Assembly: GCA_028023455.1 (NCBI GenBank)
Contig: JAQFVV010012423.1
Location: forward strand, 498,001 to 562,000
DNA: 64,000 nucleotides
Reading direction: 5' to 3'
From: Epiperipatus broadwayi
Taxonomy: Eukaryota; Onychophora; Udeonychophora; Euonychophora; Peripatidae
Shown here: positions 1 through 9,837 of the stretch, in pieces
Layout: each line of letters starts with the position of its first letter
Numbering within the stretch: the stretch's first letter is position 1
Made by a program: the position numbers and the translations under genes
The notes under the pieces: model-generated
Told to the model about the DNA's origin: nothing
The model's database searches: none
What the model saw: only the letters and a program-made list of their open reading frames with translations

Positions 1-100
1 GCCTTTTGTGATCTCATGCTATTAATTCTCATGTTTTTATTAATTATCTATCCAAGCTAGCCTTTCTTATTCTCTTAAAAGCATATGATATTAATACTGT

Positions 101-103
<3 letters not shown>

Positions 104-157
<54 letters not shown>
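104..157. repeat. (AT)n microsatellite running into (AC)n
   Basis: Uninterrupted alternating TA for more than 40 bases changes into ACACACAC. It lies about 160 bp from a dispersed repeat copy. The translated tyrosine-isoleucine run across it is not a protein. Bases 1-103 hold nothing else recognisable. Confidence 0.97.
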
Positions 158-314
158 GTATAATATCAATTCTATAGCAAACCATTTGCAAGTGAGTTTG
201 GCTATTTCATCTTCAAGAAACAAAATAAGACACACAAAAGAAAACAACACCCTAAAGATGAGCTCATGATGATTAATTACACACAAACACAAAAAAGAAA
301 TACAAAAAGTGTGT

Positions 315-640
315 TAACTGAAACACACAGGCTTATTATATACCTGTGTCTATATATGTAATATATAGGGTATATGAGCACAGACTTTCACATGACCCAC
401 CACTCTCCACACTATCTCATAACACTGATACACTTGAACACATATGTGTTGAAAAGATAAATAATCACCAATAAATGTATTTCATGCTAAACCAGCAATC
501 ATCAGTTGGTCCAGATTACCATCTCCACACATATATGCTATAAGTGCTCAGATATATATTAAGATAGCCAAACCTCATACTTTAACGGACAGGCTTCAAT
601 CTACTCCACACTACAACTCTTCAACCACCCATCCAATTGT
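315..640 (-). repeat. Dispersed repeat family S1, copy 1 (SINE-like, with B-box-like motif)
   Basis: This about 320-bp stretch aligns by eye over most of its length with 31895-32175 in the same orientation, and its inverse matches 57757-57935. Shared landmarks include gttgaaaagataaataatca and the run aagatagcca before a cttcaatc block. On the minus strand it reads through a tRNA B-box-like GGGTTCAAATCCC in the better copies (degraded here) followed by taattacat. I infer a SINE or other short non-autonomous element. The tRNA-like part sits inside the unit, not at its head, so it may be a dimer or chimera. Confidence 0.7.
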
Positions 641-1925
641 GTATTAAGAATTCATAAAGAAAATTTCAAACAAAAAAAAAATAAGGAAAAAGAGAGGAAG
701 GAATAGACTATATTAAGGTCAAAATCACTTTCGAAATTTACAAAAATTGCTCATTATATAATATTCAGATACTTTAAGGAATATAAAATTTTTAATATTT
801 TAAATATCTGACGATAAGATTTGGTTAGAAAAAAATTTTTTTTATTAAAAATTCCTGAGGGGGGTGGAGAGGAAATAGTGCCATAGTTTTAGGTTATTAT
901 AACAAAATAATAACAGATGATATGTATAATGGTGAAACATTATTAAAGAAATTATTAATGATTATTTTAAAGTCAAATCAAACTAAAAAACAACTGAAAA
1001 GCATTATAACCAAATTTTATGTAGTTCTACAATTTAATGAAAAATGTAAAAATATTTGAAAGTAGTCTGAAATTCAAATAGATTACATCTAATTAAACCA
1101 TTTGTTTAGAGTGAAGTGAAAATAGTTATTTCTGTTTCACATGAATGGATTTGATCTTATATATTAGGTGTGTTTAAACAATATTTATGTGGTACCTTAA
1201 TTTAAAACAACTTTCCACTTTGCAATAAACATTCAAATTACAAAACTCAATACTTAGTCATGATAATTATAAATATATTTGCAAAACTTATCTTTAACTT
1301 TTAAATGATCTTTTAAAAAGGGATTCTGAGTGGCTTCTAATCATTTTAATATCTAAAGAACAATTTTATAAACAACTTGCAACTTATACTACTTTTTGTA
1401 TAATAAATGATGTGTAATAATGCTCAACAAATATTAAACACACACACAAAACATTTATATACAAAGAAGTTTTTCATGCATAATGCTGCTAACATTAAGA
1501 TTCCCTAAAATGGCATTTAATTTTTTTTAATTTCACCATATACATTATATTACATCAATATATATATATGCCAAAGGTTACAAAACATGTTACATTGCAT
1601 ATTCTTTGTTATTAGAACATTTATTAGTATTGTTGTGCATTATTGATTTTATTTTTCTCCTGTGTTAAAAAAAAATCCAATTATTGTACATTCTTTGTGA
1701 CTACATTTTGATTATTAATTTTTTTTGAGTAATTAAGGTCTCTAAAAAAATATTTATTCCAATACTCCTGGAAATGTTTAATTGACTTTTTATTTTGTAA
1801 TATTGCTTTGCATATTATTAACCATAGGAATCTTAGTAGTACTAATACAGGCTGATCATAAAACTTGATGTCAATATCTTGTTTAATAAGTTTTTGTAGA
1901 AAATTAGATTTACTTTATTGTTATT
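641..1925. other. AT-rich interval without recognised features
   Basis: It has long A and T runs and a short TA run near 1558-1570. No ORF, tRNA-like box or inverted repeat stands out. A short match to the dispersed families cannot be excluded. Confidence 0.5.
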
Positions 1926-2051
1926 AATATTTACTGAGGCTATAACCTCGAGAATATGCGTGTAAAATGCGATAGTAGGGACCTCTACAGGTGTTTAACC
2001 ACAAGCTTACGCTATGGAAGAAAAGAGGGGAACCCTTCTTTACTTCAACCT
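1926..2051 (+). repeat. F1 repeat family, single-arm copy with 3' extension
   Basis: It contains the F1 core gatagtagggacctctacag followed by accacaagcttac and then agaggggaacccttcttta. The whole about 125-bp unit recurs inverted at 19985-20116. The hairpin copies at 39963-40070 and 43715-43938 contain only the first half. So this and the 20-kb copy probably show the original longer unit, and the palindromes are rearranged halves. Confidence 0.8.
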
Positions 2052-2400
2052 GATATGTATGAAAGTTTCTTCTTTTTGCCCACATAACTTACACGTTGGG
2101 TCAAGGGAACATTTATATAATTTGTTGTGAAACTGCAGTTGGAAAACAACCATATATAAATTTAATGCCAGTATATGTTAATGTTTTATCCAATAACATA
2201 CTTTCTAATGTTTTAATAGATCTATGGATTTTTATTTGTGACCATAATTGAATTTTGGGCTACAATATCATTGATAGCTCATTATATGTAATTTGACTTA
2301 TTTGCAGTTTTTATGTTTTCAAAAGTCAAATCGAAAATATTCATTTAAAACATTTAAATTATTTTCTTTTGAAAAAGTTTTTATTGCTTAATAAGAGGTT
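2052..2400. other. AT-rich interval without recognised features
   Basis: No coding, RNA or repeat signal was found. It borders the CpG-rich upstream region of the Reeler gene. Confidence 0.4.
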
Positions 2401-2544
2401 GTAAGAATTTTTAATACCGGAAGTGTATGAGCTGGAGCAAGATCCGTAGAACTTGAGCGTCTACCACTTTACAATTTCTCCAAATCATATATAACAAATA
2501 CTTAGTTTTTATAAAAAATTGTGGTGATAGTTTTTAGATGTGAC

Positions 2545-2640
2545 AAATATTGTCTTAAAAATGTTAAACTTTATTTAAACTTTGCCAAATACAAACAACT
2601 ATTAGTAATAACGCACAAAGACAACGCAAGTTAGCACAGA
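2545..2640 (-). repeat. Fragment of SINE family S2 tail
   Basis: The run aactttatttaaactttgcc, then caactattagtaata and a later gttagcaca, follows the order of the S2 copy at 16430-16510. Only the tail is present and it is diverged. Confidence 0.5.
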
Positions 2641-4313
2641 TACTTAGTTTATCTCTTTTTTTTAAAATCCTTAATAGAAATTTACAATTAAAGTCTATTA
2701 TAAACAACTCCATAATATTACAACAATTTGCTTTACTGATATTAAATGCGAACTCTAGACAATTTTTTGTTAGTGATTGATTGATGGCAGCAGCAAGCTA
2801 CCAATCATCAAGCGTTTTCCCGTTACTTAATCGCAGTGCGTTTTGCTAATACAATATATAATCTCATTCTATCTTTATATTGAAATAGAATATTTTCTTA
2901 CAATTATATTTCAATAAAACATCGTTCAGCTTGTTTACACATTTCATTTCTATAACTCGATCTTAAAATTATATTAAGCGTCGTAATTTCCCCAGTAATA
3001 TTTGATAAAGTTGAGACAGTTCGCAAAAGCATTTATTTTTATTTGCAAGTAATAATAATGTTAAAATTTTGTTACTTATAAATTTGCTTTTAAAAGAAAT
3101 CACCGTATGAATAGGTTGATTGAAATGCCTATTTTGCCATTAGCTATATACGAAATAAAGTCGTTTCTCGTCTGTAGAAGATTATGCTAAACGTAACATG
3201 TGCAAATATTATACGTACTTGTAAAAACATTTTTATGGGTGAAGTGTTTTTCCCTTCTTCGATTTAAAATTCAAAAGCCTGCGCGACTGTATTTTTTTTA
3301 AATATTACTTTAAGAATATTTTTATTCACTCAAATTTCAATTTTTCTTTTCATAATATTATTTTTAATTTTTATCTAAATAATAAAAAAGAAACCAACAT
3401 TTTGCAATGTGAATAAAAATTATTTGTATGAATAAATATTATTAGAATTGTAATTTTGAACTTTTCAAAATTTCAAAGCCTTTTTTTTTTTATTCTTAAA
3501 AACATTTCCAATTGTAAAAAGTATATATGCACACATACATATACGAAGGGGGGAAAAACCGAAAAAAAAGAAGTTATTAAAGGTTTCCATAATTTTCATA
3601 TTTCGCAACATTTAAATTATTGAACGATTACAGAAAAGAAAAATTATAAGTGCAGTCTAAATTGATTTATAAATACGTGATATGCACCCTTTTATAAATA
3701 TTTTAAAAATTCTATTAAAAATGTACAAGTTTGTTTTTTTAAAGAAACTCTGAGTTGAAAAATCAATCATGTCACTTCAGAAGTGATGCAATATGTGAGA
3801 AAACGCCATGCATGAGTGATCTAAGCATGCACTCAAAGGTATAGCGCTAAAATTATTTTAGAAGCTCGCAAATCTATTTTAAATAAAGAAATATACAACT
3901 TTGATTCAATATGATACTTACTTTGCTAATTGCAAATATTTTTTTATTCAGCTGTTATATAAAAACGGTTGCTGCCTTTCATCTTTAACACATCGTTTAG
4001 TTAATTGACCGATGTTTTTATCTCTTGGGGTTTAAATGCCATCTTAAATAAAGTTATATTGCAATATTAATTTAAATCTGCTGTCGATAAATAAATAATA
4101 GAATAAATCGTAATTTTTATTTATTTATTATTATGTTTTAATAAAATTTACGGAAATAATTCTTGAAACTTCAATCAGAAACTAAACCACCAGGTTGAGT
4201 CGAGTCACGTTAATTTTTAAACGTGAAGGGGAAGCTGGAAAATATATAGAACAGCCACGATTGGGCACGCTAATACAATTAATTAGATGTCTCCCCAACT
4301 CCGGTCCCACTGT

Positions 4314-4346
4314 TATAAAGAGGGCTGGCCAGCCAGCACTAATTTT
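4314..4346 (+). promoter_or_regulatory. TATA-box core promoter, start site expected near 4340-4346
   Basis: TATAAAG occupies 4314-4320, and about 25-30 bp downstream the sequence agcactaat could hold the start site. That gives a 5' UTR of roughly 90-95 nt before the ATG at 4435. A perfect 12-bp palindrome, ggctggccagcc (4323-4334), lies between the TATA box and the presumed start. This is inference from spacing; no transcript evidence is available. Confidence 0.5.
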
Positions 4347-4391
4347 TAGCACAGCTAATAATAACTTTAAACGTGACTTGGATTTAACTGT

Positions 4392-4397
4392 ATGTAA
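4392..4397 (+). promoter_or_regulatory. Minimal start-stop upstream ORF (ATGTAA) in the presumed 5' UTR
   Basis: The only ATG between the presumed start site and the main start codon is followed directly by TAA, 37 nt before the main ATG. Start-stop elements are known to hold initiating ribosomes in some animal mRNAs. Whether this one lies in the mature transcript depends on the start site inferred from the TATA box. Confidence 0.4.
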
Positions 4398-4434
4398 TAA
4401 CTAAATTGAAGATTTAATATTTTTATCGGAGACA

Positions 4435-4630
4435 ATGTTATATCGGCGATCAGTAGCTCTGTGTTGCGTTTTTACTCTTCTTGCTCTAAGCTATGCGGCT
4501 GGATCACCGGGAACTTACTGTAACAGAAAACCCGTTGGACATTCTACGCCTAAAACTCCTGGGGATAATGGTTTTAAAATTAAATTATCAGGAAATCCGG
4601 ATAAATATACACCCGGAGAGGTGTACACGG
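4435..4630 (+). CDS. First coding exon of a secreted Reeler-domain protein, most like F-spondin (spondin-1)
   Basis: The 65 codons plus one base encode a classic signal peptide. It has basic MLYRRS, then a hydrophobic VALCCVFTLLALSYA core, with cleavage likely near the alanines at residues 21-22. The start of a Reeler fold follows: a cysteine at about residue 29 (TYCNRKP), then TPKTPGDNGFKIKLSG and NPDKYTPGEVYT at residues 40-64. The block of Cys, then GDNGF, then NPDKY-PGEVYT is what I associate with the N-terminus of F-spondin, a secreted matrix protein of Reeler, spondin and thrombospondin type 1 domains. Other Reeler proteins are possible. The start codon has acaATG context with A at -3. 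The exon ends at CGG|GTAAGC (donor GT at 4631), leaving a phase-1 intron, the usual phase for extracellular modules. The remaining exons were not recognised downstream, so the first intron is long or the gene continues past the window. Confidence 0.78.
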
Positions 4631-4850
4631 GTAAGCTTACTTATTTTATTTTATAATATTTTTTTAAAAATTAAATAAAGCGCTCTTGTTCTAAAACCAT
4701 TTTTTAATTTATCAATGAATATCACGACACCTGGGTAATAGGGCTTGAGTTTTAAACTAGGAACAATTTTATGAATGAGACAAAAAAAGTTTATTTACGA
4801 GTTAAAAATCGTAAATTAAAAGTTTTATATTCACGCTATTACAATTATAA

Positions 4851-5025
4851 TATATATGCCGTAGATAATATGTGATAAAATAAATTCTACAGAGTATGAA
4901 GGGAATTATCAACTATTAGCAAAGTAATAAATATTGTTTTATACCAAAATTTATTACCGTAATAGTTGATAATTAATATACTTTTATAGAATTTATTTTT
5001 AAAGTAATCACACAAATACCTGTGT
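4851..5025. mobile_element. Foldback/MITE family M1, short copy in the Reeler gene's first intron
   Basis: The arms at about 4877-4917 and 4959-4998 are imperfect inverted repeats: aattctacagagtatg against catacttttatagaattt reversed, and aattatcaactatta against taatagttgataatt. The loop includes gttttataccaaaatttatt. The same landmarks, including gcaaagtaataaat, recur inside the 600-bp foldback at 61402-62010. No coding capacity is present, so this is a non-autonomous foldback element. Confidence 0.75.
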
Positions 5026-6540
5026 ATACATTTTTATAACGAATAAATAAAACTTTTTATTTGTTATTAAATACTTAAAATAACAATTAAAGAGAGAAAA
5101 ACTGAATCAAAATAATATATGGTAATACATTTTTAAAATTTAAAATTAATTGCTTTAAAATTAAATTCATAAACAAACTTTTCTAATCAAGCTATGTAAA
5201 AATTAAAAAAAAGACTGATGAGGGGTGTGAATTAATGGTTTATTTTTAAAGAGTGTTATTTTTATTAAAATGAAAAATTGTAAATGCAAGACTTTTTATT
5301 ACCCTATTTTAAATCAAAAGGAGTAAAAGCCTGGTAAAAATTTGAGTTTACACGAAATTCGATAATTGTAATGGTAAACATTTTGTAACGTCATTGTCTT
5401 AAAAGAATGCTATTAGACAATCTTTTATTTACAATTTAAATTTATTTTAAAGTTGTAAATAAACTAAAATATTTATCAAATGTCTTTTTTTATTATCAAT
5501 AAATATTTTAGCAATATTTGAAATACAACTTTTAGTTTATCCCAAAGTCCTTCTTTTAATTACGTCCTTGGAAAGATTTAAGTCTCCAGGAGGAGGGCAA
5601 AGATTAATATTCTTTCATACAATCGAATGAGGATTTAGATAAAATTTTTGGCAATAACACTTTTTTTTATTTTATTTATCTAGAGCAAATTAACAAATGC
5701 GGGATATATTCTAAGTACTTAATCATATCTTTAAAGTTTGTTTTTATTGTCTCTATATTAGCACATTTTATTCCCAAAAAAATATTACACGATATAAATA
5801 ATATCAATTAAATTTGAAAATAGATGACATTTAGTTTTTTGATTACTTCACTCGATTCAGATGTAAACAATATTGAAATACATAAATTCACCGTAATATA
5901 AATGTATTATTTAGGATTGATTTATACTTCAAAATAAAAATTAAATTGTAAAACTATAAAATAAACGCACGTATGTAACATATACATTGAGAAAAATTAA
6001 TTAGTATTTTGGGCAGTAATTTTTTTTTAGAGTGATCGGAAAAATGAAACTTCTATTTATAAAATTACGCCTATTTATTGAATAAATATATTACAATAAT
6101 TACCCATCTGTCTATCTACTGTTAGTCTGTAGTCATCTAACTTCTTTCGAAAATATGTTTACACAAATATTTATAAAATTAGATCAAGAAATTTTTAAAA
6201 TAATATTAAAAACTAATTCATATATGTGAATTAAACTTATTAATTATTAGTACAGTAGCTTTAAGCTAATAAAAGTATCCCTTTTCAGATTACAATATTT
6301 TTTAAGTTTATACCAGATGGTTCTGCTTGAAGCATTTTCAATGTTTAGATAAAAGTGAGAAAGAAATATTGTACGTGGAGATGCAGTGAGTATGAAATTG
6401 TGGACAGCAAATAAAGGTATTCTAGATGGAGATGGATTTTTTTTTTTTTTTAAGGAGGAAATTAAAAATGTTATAACATATAAATGAAAATAGTTTAGCA
6501 AATAGAAGAAATGCCAACTATTTGTAGAACCCCCCCCTCC
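5026..6540. other. AT-rich interval, probably intron
   Basis: No exon-like block, tRNA-like box or strong inverted repeat was seen. It has long A/T runs and low complexity throughout. Confidence 0.45.
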
Positions 6541-6754
6541 CGTCTCGAATAAAAAAGTTTGCGAACTTGGATTTTTAAAAATAAATATTTTATAGAAGAA
6601 ACAATAAAAAACGCAAAATTGATTATAATTTGGAAAAAAATATCTCTGTACAAAACATGCCATCTAAATGTTAATCTGCACTCATTACCTAATTTGGTGC
6701 CTGAATAGCTGCCTAGTTTGCTCAATGGTAGCACCGATTCCATTTGAATTATGT

Positions 6755-6780
6755 GGAGAGAGAGAGAGAGAGAGAGAGAG
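6755..6780. repeat. (GA)n microsatellite
   Basis: Twelve or more GA units follow atgtg. It sits inside or at the edge of the decayed LINE tail and may have expanded after insertion. Confidence 0.95.
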
Positions 6781-6879
6781 CAACAAACACATTAAATAAA
6801 AAAGGTTTTAACCATTGTTAATAGATAGAGAATTTACTTCCATGTATTTATATAAAAAATATAAAATAAATATGTAGAT

Positions 6880-7335
6880 AATGCATAATAGGTACATAAT
6901 TAAGAAAAGTGGGAAGAAAAAATAGATAAATTGCTTATAAAAAAGTGGAGTTATGATAAATGAATATAAATAACACTAGGCATAAAAAGATGTTTGATAA
7001 TATTGAAGGAAACTTATTATTTGATACAACAGCATCAGTTTTTGAGGCTAGGGAAAAAAAAAAATTGACTAAGGATTTGAACTGTAGATATTGTTTATGT
7101 GGAGATGGAAGAAATAGTATTGCACCATTTATTTTTTGAATATAAGATGTTTAAATATGATCACAATAAATTGTGATGAAATTGGAACAAGCTTAAAAAT
7201 AAAGGGAATGAAAGAGATAGAGATTTTATATCATTTTTTTTGTTTAGATATTTATACCAAAATTTGAGAATATGGGAAAAAAATTGTGGTGTTAGCAAAA
7301 TGGCTTTTATTAGAAGGGAGGGGGATGAATCAGAG
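6880..7335 (+). pseudogene. Decayed C-terminal part of a non-LTR retrotransposon ORF (zinc-knuckle region)
   Basis: From about 6980 the frame reads MFDNIEGNLLFDTTASVFEA and then REKKKLTKDLNCRYCL. After a one-base shift it continues VEMEEIVLHHLFFEYKMF. Two nearby Cys, an acidic stretch, then HHLFFE is the layout of the zinc-binding tail after the reverse transcriptase in many LINE ORF2 proteins, where the final Cys is here replaced by Tyr. Further on, ISFFLFRYLYQNLRIWEK and MAFIRREGDESE are weakly coding-like. Upstream, 6540-6700 may hold more of it (IIIWKKISLYKTCHLNVNLH) ahead of the (GA)n tract. Stops and frameshifts show it is dead. The clade cannot be assigned. Confidence 0.55.
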
Positions 7336-9465
7336 ATGGAAAAATGATTCTATAATAGGAATAAAAAATAAATGAGTTTATTGTTGTATATAATAATTTG
7401 ATGGAAAGAAATACTTTAAATTGGTTAATAACAAGATTTCTGAACATATAACTTATGCTAGAGAACTAACTTCATTTCTTAAAAAAATCATTTTACATCA
7501 TATCACGTTAAATGTTGCCATTTAAATAAATTTACTAAATACTTAATAAAAGTTTTAGTCATTTCTTTAGTTTATATTACACATACATTGTAATCAAAAT
7601 GTAAAATAAAACCTTGTCATTATTGAGACGTTTTAGGCCCATTTTTATCTTCATAATGTAAAAGTAACAAATAACACAATATTGTCTACTGATTAGTAAG
7701 CATAGAATACTACTACATGAATGTTTTTTAAATATTACCAGTTTTCCTAAGTTGCTTTGTTAAAATTTTTATATTTAATGACAAATCTTATCTTAATAAA
7801 TTTTACAAATTTATTAATATTCATCAATTTCTAAATTTTACTTTCGTTTTCTGTCTGATTATTCAATATCATTAATCTAACCGATTTATACTACCTTGAA
7901 ATCTATACTTTATTCTCTAGGTAAGAGTAACTAGATACCAATTTTACAATAGCATTGAATGGTTATGGGCCAGGTAATGAAAAAAAACCCAAAGTATTTT
8001 AGAAATTAAATCATAAATGTTTTTTTTTTTCTAGCAAACTATTCTAATCCCTCAAAACCTACATAAAAATATAAAATTATAGAAATTTTTTTTTTGTAGA
8101 ATTTCTATTTTTTTCTCAAATTGACTAATAATCTAGAATAAAGCTTTATTTTTATCTATTTTATGTAAGTATTATTTATCTTATAAAACGTAAACATCTT
8201 AGTTCACAAAATTCATTAAACTAGAGAATCCCATTTTCTCGTCCACTCCTCATTAGTCAATTTTCTGCTCTTCTTTGATATTAGTGTTTAAATGGTATGC
8301 TAACTTATTAAAGGTTCAATAAATACAAAATTAGACTTGAAATTGCATTATTAATTTTAAATTATTTCTCATTACGTTTATATATTACAGTCTCTATATA
8401 AAAGCAGATTGAGCTGACTAGACAATAAAGTACTGTAACCAAATGCATTTGACTCTTATTATCATCCATTAAGCCCATTTGTTTCAACATCTTAAGCTTT
8501 AGCAGTTCTTTTTATTATTGTTATTATTTTTAATTAAAAAGTTTAAAAATAAATAAATTTTAAAATACATAATAAATATTTAAAAAAGAAAAATATATTT
8601 ATTTTTTACAGTATATGTATTTTTTAATTCTAAAATGTTCCTGATGATAAACTTTATGGTGCAGCACTATAAAAAAAAGAATAAAAATGAAACAAAATCT
8701 GGATTCAGACTTGTAAAAGTATGACATTATATTACAATTGTATTTTTTATTTTTGTAGTCAGTGTAGTGAAAGGATCTGAATTGACAAGAATAACTTATG
8801 ATCTTTACTCTCAAGCTAATAATTTCTAGATAATTTATTACTGTTTCTATCCAGTTAACTTTAACATAAAGTGTTTTAGCATTTAGATTTTAAAATATTA
8901 TAAAAGAAAAATTAAAATAAGAATTGCAATGGGTGAATAATTTTAAATAAGAGCAAAACCTTATCTAGCAAACTAACCTGACAAAAAATAAAGACAAGAA
9001 TAAGATTTCCTAGGTTATAATTTTGAGATTCTTTTTTATTTTGTAAATAATAACTACATCAGCACTTCAGCACATAAAATCCACTCACTAAAATCATAAA
9101 ATGTTTTTAATATACTTTATAAAAACCATAACTAGTCACAATTTTTATTTATTTGCTAGTAAGATAATATTTGAAGATCATACATATTACTTTCAGCACA
9201 TTTGACAGGTTTTATGATGTTGGAACACCAAAGAACAGATTGTGTTTTATTTACAGATTTAGTTCTTTGAATCTATTACACATTCACTACATTTAACTCC
9301 ACAGAATGGTCCTATCATATTCATGTGATTTGGTTCCATGTTTTCTCATGGATACTAAAATTTGTGGACAGAGGTGAAACCTACAGAATATATATTTTAA
9401 ACACTTAACATATATATAATATTGAAATACAAGTATAATGTATACACTTAGCACAGATATAATTA
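7336..9465. other. AT-rich interval without recognised features
   Basis: Only short spurious frames occur. I saw no exon-like codon pattern, tRNA-like box or inverted repeat longer than about 20 bp. Confidence 0.45.
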
Positions 9466-9469
9466 AAGA

Positions 9470-9545
9470 GGATGTAAGGAAAGTTTGGGTTCAAATCCCC
9501 TTTTATTACATATATATAGTACAGGTGTTTTTAACATATACATAC
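9470..9545 (+). repeat. Fragment of repeat family S1 with B-box-like motif
   Basis: gggttcaaatcccctttt, then attacatata and a later tacaggtgtttttaa, follow the order of S1 on the minus strand at 31895-31970. GGTTCAAATCC is a good match to the RNA polymerase III B box. The rest of the unit is missing. Confidence 0.55.
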
Positions 9546-9599
9546 ATAAATGTACATGTGAAAATATTTAATAAATGGAGATTTCCATTTTATATTTTT

Positions 9600-9775
9600 T
9601 AGTTAAAACTACAACTATGTTCTTACTTAGGACAAAAGACAATCAGGCTTAACTGCCTAGGGTTAAGAATACATTGGAAGTACTAAGGCAATGCAGGCAG
9701 TTTACTCTTAGCCCTAGGCAATTAAGCCTGATTTGCTGCTATCCTAAATAAAAAAGCAGTTGCAATTTTTAACTA
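9600..9775. mobile_element. Foldback/MITE family M2 (about 175 bp)
   Basis: The two ends are imperfect inverted repeats of about 75 bp. aatcaggcttaactgcctag at 9641-9660 pairs with ctaggcaattaagcctgatt at 9714-9733, with one mismatch. The pairing extends outward through cttaggaca against tatcctaaa to tagttaaaa against tttttaacta. It has no ORF and is a single copy in this window. Confidence 0.75.
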
Positions 9776-9837
9776 TAAAATATAAACTTTCAATTATTAA
9801 ATATCTTAAGTTCATTCAAAATTAAATTATAATAAAT

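Larger units (their letters stand above)
2401..4434 (+). promoter_or_regulatory. CpG-retaining upstream and promoter region of the Reeler-domain gene
   Basis: I counted 14 CpG in bases 2401-3000 against 1 in each of 25001-25600 and 41001-41600. High CpG continues to the first exon. Apart from an S2 fragment (2545-2640) and a possible S4 repeat relic near 2400-2470, the sequence looks single-copy. The position immediately upstream of a signal-peptide exon, plus the TATA box at 4314, support a promoter region. No specific transcription factor site is claimed. Confidence 0.5.

Noticed and set aside
44-292. 82-residue minus-strand frame
   Set aside because: Its middle is the translated (AT)n tract, and both sides lack any recognisable domain.
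4195-4404. 69-residue frame upstream of the Reeler exon
   Set aside because: It opens at a non-ATG codon (TTG), lies across the TATA box and presumed start site, and has no domain.
4493-4678. Frame overlapping the Reeler exon in another phase
   Set aside because: It is a shadow that runs through the splice donor. The signal peptide and Reeler motif are only in the 4435 frame.
6247-6743. Two minus-strand frames of 138 and 82 residues
   Set aside because: Phe/Ile/Ser-rich antisense of A-rich DNA. The plus strand here shows LINE-like remnants instead.
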